Assembly (NCBI GenBank): GCA_016707425.1
Contig: JADJHU010000015.1
Span: 434,001-498,000, forward strand
DNA from: Gammaproteobacteria bacterium
Lineage (GTDB): Bacteria > Pseudomonadota > Gammaproteobacteria > Steroidobacterales > Steroidobacteraceae
Reading direction: 5' to 3'
Length of the DNA: 64,000 bases
In this document: positions 34,717 to 42,285 of the stretch, in pieces
Numbering within the stretch: the first letter of the stretch is position 1
Layout of the letters: each line of letters starts with the position of its first letter
Notes under the pieces: model-generated
Databases searched by the model: none
The model's input: the letters and a program-made list of their open reading frames with translations, nothing else
What the model was told of the DNA's origin: nothing
Translations under genes and position numbers: made by a program

Positions 34717-35050
34717 TGCCGGCTTTCGACACAACTTTCGGCGCTACCCCTCGAACTGCGCAAGTTGGGCTAAACATCCGCAAGGCGACCCTCCGTGACT
34801 GGCGCGAGGCATTCGCGGGCCACCTGCGACGGGTCGGCGTCCCCGCCAATGCGACGCCCCGGGTGGTCCGCGGCGAAACCCGCCCGCGGAAGTCCGACGC
34901 CGTCTATCGCGCGGCCCGGCGCGGGGCCTCGACGCATATGCGCGCGCATGGAGCCCAGGGAACGCTAGGGCCTCAGAAGAGGCCCCGCACCCAGCAGCCG
35001 AAGTCACTGGGGGAGTCGTGTCATGAATCCTAACTCGGACCGCGGTTCCG
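34717..35050. other. Gap with no recognised gene
   Basis: About 330 bases between the transposase remnant and the toxin gene. Short open frames on both strands have Arg/Ser-rich, shadow-like translations. No RNA gene or repeat is evident. Confidence 0.4.
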
Positions 35051-35476
35051 TTATTCGTCCCGACTCACCACATTCGCCAACTCGCCCGCCGCCAGGATCT
35101 TCTGTCTCAGCGCTTCGAATACCACGGCCGGCAGCTCGCCGTAGGCGTATTGCCCTTTCGCCGTGGGCCGAAGGTCTGGGCCGGGCCAGTAGAAGCTGTT
35201 CACTTCCGTGGCCATGATCCAGTTGGGCTGGTTACCGAGGCCCAGACGCCGTCGCGTCGCGCCGCTGAGGGCGATGGCCTGGTCCGGATTCTTGGGCCGC
35301 TGGCGGGTGATGGGTGCCACGGTGACCACCCACTCGCCCTCTTCCTGGACCGCGGCGACAACGATCGCGCACGGGCGATGCTGCTGGCCCTCGATCTGCC
35401 CTGCATCCGCCTCGCGTTTCCACAGGTACGAGTAGCGGATGACCAGCCCCGGAATGGGCTGAGGAAAATCGGCCAA
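35051..35476 (-). CDS. PemK/MazF-type growth-inhibitor toxin
   Basis: A 141-residue protein with the start PGLVIRYSYLWKREADAG, RPCAIVVAAV, a TVAPITRQRP strand, LGLGNQPNWIMATEVNSF and WPGPDLRP, as in PemK-like endoribonuclease toxins found next to Phd-type antitoxins. The start is TTG at 35476, immediately after the antitoxin stop, so translation is coupled and probably weak. It should cleave RNA and stop growth when the antitoxin is lost. Family membership is by recall; catalytic residues are not assigned. Confidence 0.7.
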   Translation of the reverse strand: MADFPQPIPGLVIRYSYLWKREADAGQIEGQQHRPCAIVVAAVQEEGEWVVTVAPITRQRPKNPDQAIALSGATRRRLGLGNQPNWIMATEVNSFYWPGPDLRPTAKGQYAYGELPAVVFEALRQKILAAGELANVVSRDE

Positions 35477-35734
35477 CTATTTCAGGGCCTCGGCGTTGAA
35501 CTGCGCAGCCTCGGGGGAAGGCTTCGCCGCGGCTATCGCAGCGCGCAGGCTCACGGGCAGCTGATCGGTCGCGTAGACGCGCCGATCCTGCCGACGCAGT
35601 CGTTCGTATTCCGCGGCCGAGAGCATGACCATCTGCGGCCGACCGTGCGACTGCACGCAGACCGGCTCAGTCTGCACGATCTGCTGAATGGCGCCAAAGC
35701 GCTTGGCGACCTCGGTACTCTTGAATACTTGCAT
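35477..35734 (-). CDS. Phd/YefM-type antitoxin
   Basis: An 85-residue protein with the usual N-terminal DNA-binding fold: STEVAKRFGAIQQIVQTEPV, SHGRPQMVMLSAAEYERLRR, then a charged C-terminal tail for toxin binding. The ATG at 35734 has GGAGG 7 bases upstream. It is the first gene of a two-gene operon and would repress its own promoter, where three 9-bp direct repeats lie (35760-35786). Confidence 0.8.
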   Translation of the reverse strand: MQVFKSTEVAKRFGAIQQIVQTEPVCVQSHGRPQMVMLSAAEYERLRRQDRRVYATDQLPVSLRAAIAAAKPSPEAAQFNAEALK

Positions 35735-35759
35735 CAGATGTCCTCCAGGGCCTTCATTT

Positions 35760-35793
35760 TACGGATAGTACGGATATTACGGAATTTCCGCAA
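35760..35793 (-). promoter_or_regulatory. Antitoxin promoter with three 9-bp direct repeats
   Basis: On the minus strand TTGCGG (35793-35788), 17 bases, then TACTAT (35770-35765) form a plausible -35/-10 pair 31-36 bases before the antitoxin ATG. TCCGTA occurs three times with exact 9-base spacing (plus-strand TACGGA at 35760, 35769 and 35778), covering the promoter, as expected for an autorepressor operator. CGGAATTTCCG at 35780-35790 adds a short palindrome. Confidence 0.55.
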
Positions 35794-35916
35794 ACCATCT
35801 CATCCGGCAGTCCGGAAGGACCCTGGCGCCGGCGGATCGGAAGGATTCAATTGCTGATTCAGGTTGGCCACTTAACCTAAAATTAAGGCGCCTCGTTATT
35901 TTGGGTTGGGTACCGC

Positions 35917-36759
35917 TCACGCCGCCTGAAACGCCTTCCTGAACCGCCCGATCACGACCTTCCTCCTCTCCTCGATCTGCGCATCCACGAGGTCGGCCCA
36001 CCACTGCAGCATCTCGCGTCGCTGCGTGCGGTACTCGGCCTTGTCGAAGTCGATTTCTTCCCAGCGCGCGCCGATGAGCTCGCCCTTACGCACCATGCAG
36101 AGCACCAGCAGGTGCAGCGCCAGCTTGTACGGCCGTCGGATCGAGGATTGGTAGATGCCGCGCAACAGCTGGCCAATCTCGGCTCGAGAGAGCGCGACGT
36201 CGCGACTCCGTGCGGTGGCGATGATCCGCGCCTCGATCGCGGCGGCGGGATTGAACCGCGTCTTGCCGCGCGCGATCGCGTAGGCATAGAGCCGCTTGAT
36301 CACGTTGCGGGTCTGCAGCGCCATCTGGTCGGCGCCGCGAGCCTTCACGGCATCGGTGATCGCGAGAATGTCGGGGATGGTGACCTCGGCCACCGGCTTG
36401 TCGCCGATGGCGGGCAGCACGTCCTTGTCGAGCACACGGCGGATGTTCCGGGGCTCGCTGTTGGTGCGGCTGACAATATCGGAGTACCAGAGGTTTGCGA
36501 AGGCGGCGACGGAGTCAGCGGCGTGCGCTGACCGGGACTCCCTCTCGGCCTGTCTGGCGGCCGCGGGGAACTGTCCATGGGCGATCATCGCCCGGCATTG
36601 CTCGCGCCATAGACGCGCCTGGCCCAGAGTGTGCGCGGGACATTCGCCGAGGGTCACCCGCTCCTTCTTCGAGCCACGCCCGCCGAGCCGGTACTGCATA
36701 CGCCAGACCTTCTTGCCGGTCGGCTGCACGTCGACGTACAGGCCGCCACCGGATGACAA
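35917..36759 (-). CDS. Tyrosine recombinase (phage-type integrase), catalytic domain deleted
   Basis: The reading begins at the SSGGGLYVDVQPTGKKVW block of DUF4102-type integrases, so the usual first ~20 residues are missing or altered; the start codon is TTG at 36759. The SAM-like core-binding domain (residues 85-180) is intact. The catalytic domain keeps Arg224 (MVRKGELIGARWEEIDFDK) but then jumps at about residue 240 (near 36036) to the terminal AEYRTQRREMLQWWADLVDA helix, losing the Lys, His-x-x-Arg, His and Tyr residues. A GCC-GAG microhomology at the join is plausible. It cannot be active. It adjoins the mnmE 3' end, as integrases of SGI1-like islands do. Confidence 0.75.
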   Translation of the reverse strand: MSSGGGLYVDVQPTGKKVWRMQYRLGGRGSKKERVTLGECPAHTLGQARLWREQCRAMIAHGQFPAAARQAERESRSAHAADSVAAFANLWYSDIVSRTNSEPRNIRRVLDKDVLPAIGDKPVAEVTIPDILAITDAVKARGADQMALQTRNVIKRLYAYAIARGKTRFNPAAAIEARIIATARSRDVALSRAEIGQLLRGIYQSSIRRPYKLALHLLVLCMVRKGELIGARWEEIDFDKAEYRTQRREMLQWWADLVDAQIEERRKVVIGRFRKAFQAA

Positions 36760-36779
36760 TGGACGAAGGTGGGGCGAAA

Positions 36780-36796
36780 TGCCTGGAAACCAGGCA
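36780..36796. other. Short hairpin in the integrase-mnmE gap
   Basis: TGCCTGG at 36780-36786 and CCAGGCA at 36790-36796 are exact inverted copies around AAA. Nearby GGACGTC repeats at 36824 and 36834 (10-base spacing). In an attachment region such elements may be arm sites for the integrase; a terminator for mnmE is the other option. Confidence 0.35.
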
Positions 36797-36843
36797 CTTC
36801 GTGATTGCTTAGCGGAAGTCGCTGGACGTCTCCGGACGTCCCG

Positions 36844-36861
36844 CTATTTCCCGATGCAGAA
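36844..36861 (-). other. Candidate integration site (att core) at the mnmE 3' end
   Basis: The last 18 bases of mnmE, TTCTGCATCGGGAAATAG on the minus strand (Phe-Cys-Ile-Gly-Lys-stop), correspond to the 18-base end of trmE/thdF that SGI1-type integrases use as attB. An integrase gene lies 84 bases downstream in the expected place. I did not find a second copy in the window, so a right-hand junction is unproven. Confidence 0.5.
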
Positions 36862-38199
36862 GCTCGCGAAGATCTTCCCCAGCAGGTCCTCGCTCGTGAC
36901 GTCCCCCGTGATCTCGCCGAGCGCCTGCTGCGCCAGGCGCAGTTCCTCCGCGACGAGCTCGCCCGCGCGGCGCTCGCGCAGCTGCCGCGCGCCCTCCTCC
37001 ACGGCCCGGCGCGCGCGGGCCAGCGCCTCGAGGTGACGGCGGCGCGCCGAGATCGCCCCGGCCGCGGCGGTCTGATAGCCCATGCAGGACTTCAGGTGCG
37101 CGGCGAGTGCATCGAGCCCCTCGCCGGTGAGTGCCGAGAGATGGATGCGCGGCGGGCCGGCGACGGTGTCCGCGAGTGGCAGTCCCGTGGCGAGATCGCA
37201 CTTGTTGAACACGAGCGTCGCGGGCACGTCGGGCGGCAGGCGCGAGCGCTCTTCACGAAAGGCCGCGCCGTCCGGATCGGTCGCCGCATCGATCACGAAG
37301 AGCACGCGATCCGCGCGGCGCATCTCGGCCTGCGCACGGCGGATGCCTTCGGCCTCGATCGAGTCGGCGGCGGCCTCGCGCAGCCCGGCCGTGTCGAGCA
37401 CGTGCAGCGGCATGCCGTCGATGTGGATGCGCTCGCGCAGGATGTCGCGCGTCGTCCCGGGAATGGGTGTGACGATGGCGGCATCGTAGCCGGCTAGGCG
37501 GTTCAGCAGGCTCGACTTGCCGGCATTCGGCCGCCCGGCGAGCACTACGGTCATGCCCTCGCGCAGCAGCCGTCCCTGCTCGGCGCTCGCCTCGACGGCC
37601 GCGAAGTGCCCGCGCACGGTCTCGAGCCGGTCGCTCAGCTCCTGGTCGGCGAGGAAGTCGATCTCTTCTTCGGGAAAGTCGATGGCCGCCTCGACATACG
37701 CACGCAGCTCGGTGAGTGCTTCGGTGAGGCCCTGCACCATCGCGGAGAACTCGCCCTGCAGCGAGCGCATCGCCGCGCGTGCGGCTTCCTGCGAACCCGC
37801 ATCGATGAGATCCGCAACGGCCTCGGCCTGCGCGAGATCGAGCTTGTCGTTGAGAAAGGCGCGCTGCGTGAATTCGCCAGGCTGTGCACGCCGCCCGCCG
37901 ATCTCGAGCACCCGGCTGACGAGTGCCTCGAGCACGACCGGCCCGCCGTGGGCCTGGAGTTCGAGCACATGTTCGCCGGTGTAGGAGTGCGGACCGGGAA
38001 AGAAGAGCGCAAGCCCCGCGTCGATGGGCTCGCCTGCGGCATCGAGGAAGCGGCCGAAGACCGCACGCCGCGCCGCGGGGAGCTCACCCAGGATCACCGC
38101 GGCGATCTCGGGCGTCTTCGGCCCCGAGACGCGCACGACACCGATGCCGCCGCGTCCGGGCGCTGTGGCCACCGCGACGATGGTGTCGGTGTGTGTCAC
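36844..38199 (-). CDS. mnmE: MnmE (TrmE), tRNA modification GTPase
   Basis: GTPase partner of MnmG in wobble-uridine modification. The 451-residue product has the N-terminal folate-binding domain (THTDTIVAVATAPGRGGIG), helical domain, G1 GRPNAGKSSL near residue 218, G3-equivalent DTAGLRE, G4 NKCD and the C-terminal FCIGK whose Cys is essential. The GTG at 38199, just after the yidC stop, fits the family N-terminus; a GTG at 38220 would add seven residues and overlap yidC. Downstream, mnmG is not adjacent but 35 kb away behind the island and other genes. Confidence 0.95.
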   Translation of the reverse strand: MTHTDTIVAVATAPGRGGIGVVRVSGPKTPEIAAVILGELPAARRAVFGRFLDAAGEPIDAGLALFFPGPHSYTGEHVLELQAHGGPVVLEALVSRVLEIGGRRAQPGEFTQRAFLNDKLDLAQAEAVADLIDAGSQEAARAAMRSLQGEFSAMVQGLTEALTELRAYVEAAIDFPEEEIDFLADQELSDRLETVRGHFAAVEASAEQGRLLREGMTVVLAGRPNAGKSSLLNRLAGYDAAIVTPIPGTTRDILRERIHIDGMPLHVLDTAGLREAAADSIEAEGIRRAQAEMRRADRVLFVIDAATDPDGAAFREERSRLPPDVPATLVFNKCDLATGLPLADTVAGPPRIHLSALTGEGLDALAAHLKSCMGYQTAAAGAISARRRHLEALARARRAVEEGARQLRERRAGELVAEELRLAQQALGEITGDVTSEDLLGKIFASFCIGK

Positions 38200-38200
38200 G

Positions 38201-39907
38201 TCAGGGCCTGCGGGCTCCACCAGACGCCGCGCGTTGCGTTTCGATGCGCCGGTTGATGTTCCACTGCTGCGCGATCGAAAGCACGGTGTTCGTCACCCAG
38301 TAGAGCACGAGCCCGGCCGGAAAGAAGGCGAACATCACCGACATCGCGAGCGGCATGATCATGAACACCTTGGCCTGCACGGGATCGGGCGGCGCGGGGT
38401 TCAGCTTGTACTGCGCGAACATCGCCGCCGCCATGATCGCCGGCAGGATGAACAGCGGATCGCGCGAAGAGAGATCGTTGATCCAGCCCATGAAGGGCGC
38501 CTGGCGCATCTCCACGCTCTCGAGAAGCACCCAGTAGAAGGCCAGGAATACGGGGATCTGCACCAGCATGGGCAGGCAGCCGGCGGCGGGGTTGATCTTC
38601 TCGCGCTTGTAGAGGTCCATCATCGCGCGCCCCAGCTTCTCGCGATCGTCCTTGTGGGTCTCCTGCAGGTTCTTGATGCGTGGCGAGAGCGCTTTCATCT
38701 TCGCCATCGAACGACCGCTCGCCTCGGAGAGCGGATAGAAGACGAGCTTCAGGAGGAAGGTCACGATGACGATCGCCCAGCCCCAGTTGCCCACCAGTCC
38801 GTGGACCTTGGAAAGAAGCCAGAAGAGGGGTTCCGCCAGCAGGGTGAGCCGCCCGTAGTCGGCCACGAGGTCCAGTCTCGGCCCGGCGGTCTTCAGCTGC
38901 GCCTGGAGTTTCGGGCCGATGAAGAGCTGCGTCTCGAAGGTTTCGCTCGAATGGGCAGGTACGATTTTCTGCGGACCGACCGCCGTGAGCAGATACTCGC
39001 GATCCTCGCTGCGGAGCGTGTAGTGGTAGGGAACGCCGGCCGCCGGCACGATGGCCGCGACGAAGTGATGCTGCAGCGCCGCGAGCCAGCCGCCGGTGAT
39101 CTCGCGGGAGAGCTTGCGGTCCTCCGCGTTGTCGATGCGCAGCTTCTGGTATTTCGTGCCGTCGTAGTAGGCCGGGCCCTTGAAGGCATAGGTGTCGGGC
39201 GAGAACATCGAGCGCTCGACCGGCTCGTTGTGCCGCAGCAGCTGGGCATAGACGGCCGCGGACCAGGGCGCATCGCCCGCGTTCTCCACCCGATAGTCCA
39301 CGTCGATGGCGTAGCTCCCGCGGTGGAAGACATAGGTCTTGGTGACCTGCACACCATGACCGTCGCTCCACACGAGCGGCACGCGCAGCTCGGCGCTGCC
39401 GGGTGCAAGGGTGTAGGTCTCCTCGGGGCTCGAGAACGTGGCGAGGTGCGTCGGATAAGGCGCATCGGTGCCCGCCGGACCTGCGAGGCCGCTCTGCAGC
39501 ACGAACATCGTGTCGCGGCTGTCGCGGTTCAGCAGGCGCACGACATCCTCGGGGCGGTTCTTCACCTTCGGGTAGCGGAGCACATCGGCCTGGCGCAGTT
39601 CCCCGCCCTGCAGGCTGATTTCGAGGGCGAGCACGTCCGTGCGCACCTTCAGGGTCGCGGGCGTCGCCACGGTTGCGCGCTCGACAGCCGGCGTAGCCGC
39701 AGCCGCCGGCGCCTTCGGTTCAGCCACGTGAGGAACGCCCGACGGCACCGTGGCACCCAGTGAGGGCGCGGACACCCCGGACGCACCGTTGGGGTGCGCC
39801 GCGGTCGTGGGCTGCACACCGTAATCGCGCTGCCAGGCGGTGTAGTTGAGATAAAGCGCCAGGCCGAGCGCCATCCAGAGGACGACACGGAGATTGATGC
39901 TACTCAT
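38201..39907 (-). CDS. yidC: YidC membrane protein insertase
   Basis: 568-residue insertase of the gammaproteobacterial type: N-terminal signal-anchor (NLRVVLWMALGLALYLNYTA), large periplasmic beta domain to about residue 345, then the conserved five-helix core (GNWGWAIVIVTFLLKLVFYP, NPAAGCLPMLVQIPVFLAFYW, LFILPAIMAAAMFAQ, MSVMFAFFPAGLVLYW). It inserts and folds inner-membrane proteins with or without SecYEG. The ATG at 39907 begins the anchor; longer readings upstream overlap yidD. It follows rpmH-rnpA-yidD and precedes mnmE in the classical order. Confidence 0.97.
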   Translation of the reverse strand: MSSINLRVVLWMALGLALYLNYTAWQRDYGVQPTTAAHPNGASGVSAPSLGATVPSGVPHVAEPKAPAAAATPAVERATVATPATLKVRTDVLALEISLQGGELRQADVLRYPKVKNRPEDVVRLLNRDSRDTMFVLQSGLAGPAGTDAPYPTHLATFSSPEETYTLAPGSAELRVPLVWSDGHGVQVTKTYVFHRGSYAIDVDYRVENAGDAPWSAAVYAQLLRHNEPVERSMFSPDTYAFKGPAYYDGTKYQKLRIDNAEDRKLSREITGGWLAALQHHFVAAIVPAAGVPYHYTLRSEDREYLLTAVGPQKIVPAHSSETFETQLFIGPKLQAQLKTAGPRLDLVADYGRLTLLAEPLFWLLSKVHGLVGNWGWAIVIVTFLLKLVFYPLSEASGRSMAKMKALSPRIKNLQETHKDDREKLGRAMMDLYKREKINPAAGCLPMLVQIPVFLAFYWVLLESVEMRQAPFMGWINDLSSRDPLFILPAIMAAAMFAQYKLNPAPPDPVQAKVFMIMPLAMSVMFAFFPAGLVLYWVTNTVLSIAQQWNINRRIETQRAASGGARRP

Positions 39908-40127
39908 GATCGCTGTGGGGAACCGGGTCGAAGCCGCCATCGTGCCAGGGATGGCAGCGGCCGATACGACGCAGGGCGAGCCACCCGCCCTGCAAGGCCC
40001 CGAAGCGCTGCACGGATTCCAGGGCATAGCTCGAACAGGAAGGGTGAAAACGGCATTTTCCCGGGCCGAGCAGCGGGCTCAGGGTCCACTGGTAGAGCCG
40101 GATCAGGAGGCAGAGGAGCCCGCGCAT
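39900..40127 (-). CDS. yidD: YidD membrane protein insertion efficiency factor
   Basis: 75-residue protein with the YidD pattern: amphipathic N-terminus (MRGLLCLLIRLYQWTLSPLL), GPGKCRFHPSCSSYALESV with its three cysteines, and the GGWLALRRIGRCHPWHDGG block. It aids YidC-dependent insertion. The ATG at 40127 is preferred to one at 40148; it overlaps the rnpA end by 25 bases and its own end overlaps the yidC start by 8, as usual in this operon. Confidence 0.93.
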   Translation of the reverse strand: MRGLLCLLIRLYQWTLSPLLGPGKCRFHPSCSSYALESVQRFGALQGGWLALRRIGRCHPWHDGGFDPVPHSDHE

Positions 40128-40504
40128 TGCTTCGCTACTTTCTTCCACAGGCCGGCGAGGCTCGCACGCAGGTGCTCCCCGGACGCCTCGCGCACCCGGG
40201 GACGTGCCGCTACCACGATGTCGGCCGCGGGCAGCATATGCTGGTGCAGCCGGAACGAGTCACGAACGATGCGGCGGAGGCGGTTCCGGGCCACGGCGTT
40301 CCCCGTGACCTTCAGCGAGACCGCCAGTCCCAGTCGTGCGCAGGCCCGGTCGTTCGGCCTGGCCGTGACGGTAAAGAACCCATCCACCCAGCGCCGGCCC
40401 TGCGCATAAACCGTCTCGAACTCCGCAGGCCGTCGCAGCTTCTGGTGAGTGGAGAACGTGAGCCGCGACCTCTCCGGAGGCGGCGCCTTCCCGACCTGGG
40501 TCAG
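40103..40504 (-). CDS. rnpA: RNase P protein component, start codon unclear
   Basis: Protein subunit of ribonuclease P, which matures tRNA 5' ends. Family sequence runs from SRLTFSTHQKLRRPAEFETV through ARLGLAVSLKVTG to the RNA-binding AVARNRLRRIVRDSFR and DIVVAARP. No ATG, GTG or TTG lies in frame between the rpmH region and this N-terminus. The position given uses CTG at 40504, overlapping the rpmH stop; other options are ACG at 40459 (9 bases after GGAGAGG), CTG at 40438, or a TTG at 40669 that would run over the whole of rpmH as in Thermus. The end is certain, the start is not. Confidence 0.9.
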   Translation of the reverse strand: MTQVGKAPPPERSRLTFSTHQKLRRPAEFETVYAQGRRWVDGFFTVTARPNDRACARLGLAVSLKVTGNAVARNRLRRIVRDSFRLHQHMLPAADIVVAARPRVREASGEHLRASLAGLWKKVAKQCAGSSAS

Positions 40505-40635
40505 GGAGCCAGCTTCCTTCGCCCCTTGGCGCGCCGCCGCGCAAGGATTCTCCGACCACCCCGGGTGGCCATGCGTGCACGGAAGCCGTGCGTGCGCTTG
40601 CGGCGGACCTTGCTCGGCTGATAGGTACGTTTCAT
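40501..40635 (-). CDS. rpmH: Ribosomal protein bL34
   Basis: A 44-residue basic protein, MKRTYQPSKVRRKRTHGFRA continuing with RMATRGGRRILARRRAKGR, the invariant bL34 sequence. It is the first gene of the minus-strand rpmH-rnpA-yidD-yidC-mnmE operon and divergent from dnaA. A consensus promoter lies at 40681-40709. Its stop overlaps the rnpA start region. Confidence 0.97.
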   Translation of the reverse strand: MKRTYQPSKVRRKRTHGFRARMATRGGRRILARRRAKGRRKLAP

Positions 40636-40680
40636 GGTTACAGCGCCTCGCGGCAGGTGACACTCGCAAAAAGGGCGGGA

Positions 40681-40709
40681 AGCGTAAGCAGGGGCCCTCA
40701 GAGTGTCAA
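40681..40709 (-). promoter_or_regulatory. Sigma-70-type promoter of the rpmH operon
   Basis: On the minus strand a perfect -35 TTGACA (40709-40704) is followed after exactly 17 bases by TACGCT (40686-40681). A start near 40674 would give a leader of about 40 bases to rpmH. The same gap also contains TATAGA on the plus strand at 40716-40721, a possible -10 for dnaA without a matching -35. Confidence 0.65.
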
Positions 40710-40751
40710 CATCGGTATAGACTGCGCGTTTTTTCGGGGGGAGCTCGGGCC

Positions 40752-42092
40752 TTGCAAGCGGGACTCTGGGGTCATTGTCTCCGTGCCCTCGAGGAGGAAC
40801 TGCCCGAGCAGCAGTTCAACACCTGGGTGCGACCGCTGCAGGCGGTGGAAGGCGGTGGCGCCCTGCGTCTCCTCGCGCCCAACCGGTTCGTGGTCGACTG
40901 GGTGAACGGACATCTCCTCGACCGTATCGGGGAGCTGCTCCGCCGCGACATCGACGGCGTCGAGCCGCCGATCATCACCGTCGAGGTCGGATCTCGCCAA
41001 CCCGCGGCGGCCGGTGCGGGCAGTCCGCCCGCTGCCACAGGACGGCCCCGGCGTGCCGAAGGCCTGGTCGTCGGAGCGCGGCTGAATCCGGACTTCACCT
41101 TCGACACTTTCGTCGAAGGCAAGAGTAACCAGCTCGCCAAGGCGGCAGCTCTGCAGGTCGGCGAGAATCCCGGTCGGGCCTATAACCCGCTCTTCATCTA
41201 TGGCGGCGTCGGCCTCGGGAAGACGCACCTCATGCACGCCATCGGCCACATGATCCAGGCGAGGAATCCCGACGCACGCATTGCCTACGTGCATTCCGAG
41301 AGATTCGTGAGCGACATGGTGAAGGCTCTGCAGCACAACACCATGAACGAGTTCAAGACCGCCTATCGGTCGCTCGATGCGCTGCTGATCGACGACATCC
41401 AGTTCTTCGCTCGCAAGGATCGTTCACAGGAAGAGTTCTTCCATACCTTCAACGCGCTGCTCGAAGGACAGCAGCAGGTGATCCTCACCTGTGATCGTTA
41501 CCCGAAGGAGGTCGGCGGGCTCGAGGAGCGCCTCACCTCGCGTTTCGGATGGGGACTGACCGTTGCAATCGAGCCCCCAGAGCTCGAAACCTGCGTAGCC
41601 ATCCTGATGAGCAAGGCGCAGGCCACAGGTGTGGAATTTCCCGAGGAAGTGGCCTTTTTCGTCGCCCGGCGCATCCGTTCCAACGTCCGCGAACTCGAAG
41701 GCGCCCTGCGTCGGATCATCGCCAATGCGCGCTTCACGGGGCGTGCCATCAGCGTCGAGTTTGCCAAGGAGGCACTCAAGGACCTGCTGTCACTGCAGGC
41801 GAAGCTCGTGACCGTCGAGAACATCCAGAAGACCGTGGCGGATTACTACAAGGTCCGCATGGCCGATCTGCTGTCAAAACGCCGCAGCCGTTCGATCGCG
41901 CGGCCGCGCCAGGTCGCGATGGCGCTCGCGAAGGAACTCACGAGCCACAGCCTGCCGGAGATCGGCGATGCCTTCGGCGGGCGCGATCACACGACCGTGC
42001 TGCATGCCTGCAAGCGCATCAAGGATCTGCGTGACACCGAGCAGCGCATGCAGGAGGACTATTCAAACCTGTTGAGAACCCTGACCGGATGA
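40752..42092 (+). CDS. dnaA: DnaA replication initiator
   Basis: 446-residue initiator. Domain I (ALEEELPEQQFNTWVRPLQA), a short linker, then AAA+ domain with NPLFIYGGVGLGKTHLMHAI (Walker A near 152-159), LLIDDIQFF (Walker B) and RLTSRFGWGL; domain IV carries the DnaA-box-binding GGRDHTTVLHACKRI. The start is TTG at 40752 with GGGGGAG upstream; no ATG or GTG is available in frame at the right place. A TTG start would keep DnaA synthesis low. It leads the dnaA-dnaN-recF-gyrB order. Confidence 0.97.
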   Translation: MQAGLWGHCLRALEEELPEQQFNTWVRPLQAVEGGGALRLLAPNRFVVDWVNGHLLDRIGELLRRDIDGVEPPIITVEVGSRQPAAAGAGSPPAATGRPRRAEGLVVGARLNPDFTFDTFVEGKSNQLAKAAALQVGENPGRAYNPLFIYGGVGLGKTHLMHAIGHMIQARNPDARIAYVHSERFVSDMVKALQHNTMNEFKTAYRSLDALLIDDIQFFARKDRSQEEFFHTFNALLEGQQQVILTCDRYPKEVGGLEERLTSRFGWGLTVAIEPPELETCVAILMSKAQATGVEFPEEVAFFVARRIRSNVRELEGALRRIIANARFTGRAISVEFAKEALKDLLSLQAKLVTVENIQKTVADYYKVRMADLLSKRRSRSIARPRQVAMALAKELTSHSLPEIGDAFGGRDHTTVLHACKRIKDLRDTEQRMQEDYSNLLRTLTG

Positions 42093-42285
42093 TGTGGGTT
42101 CTCTGTGGACGACAGTGTGGATAAAGTTACGCACACGCCGTGCACAGCATTCGAAGGAATCCATACGCGAGAGGTACACAGGATCGGCGAGCGGCAAGTC
42201 CTTGCACGCAAAGGGTGGATCGGACTTCTGCACGATTCCGGACGGGCCAACTAGCACTACTACTGACTTTCACTCGAGTACATCC
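42093..42285 (+). other. dnaA-dnaN intergenic region, candidate origin (oriC) part
   Basis: A 193-base gap with one perfect DnaA box (TGTGGATAA at 42116-42124, complement of TTATCCACA) and a few two-mismatch copies such as TTACGCACA just after it. It is somewhat AT-richer than the genes. Many gammaproteobacteria place oriC here. With one good box the evidence is modest, and promoter elements for dnaN must also lie here. Confidence 0.45.

Larger units (their letters stand above)
21339..36843. mobile_element. Decayed defence/genomic island against the mnmE 3' end
   Basis: This stretch holds a type I restriction-modification locus, accessory ATPases, a DUF262 protein, a dead Fic gene, an IS-type transposase remnant, a toxin-antitoxin pair and, against the mnmE 3' end, a tyrosine-integrase gene. 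The mnmE end resembles the insertion site of SGI1-type islands. The left boundary is a guess: genes from 1.7 to 21.2 kb also separate mnmE from mnmG but have no mobile-element marks, and I found no second copy of the 18-base end. Most marker genes are broken, so the element looks immobile. Confidence 0.55.

Noticed and set aside
35873..35889. CTTAA...TTAAG inverted repeat after the integrase
   Set aside because: Five-base arms are within chance expectation in this AT-richer gap.
35777..36004. 75-codon minus-strand open frame overlapping the integrase end
   Set aside because: Out of frame with the integrase, no family, no ribosome site.
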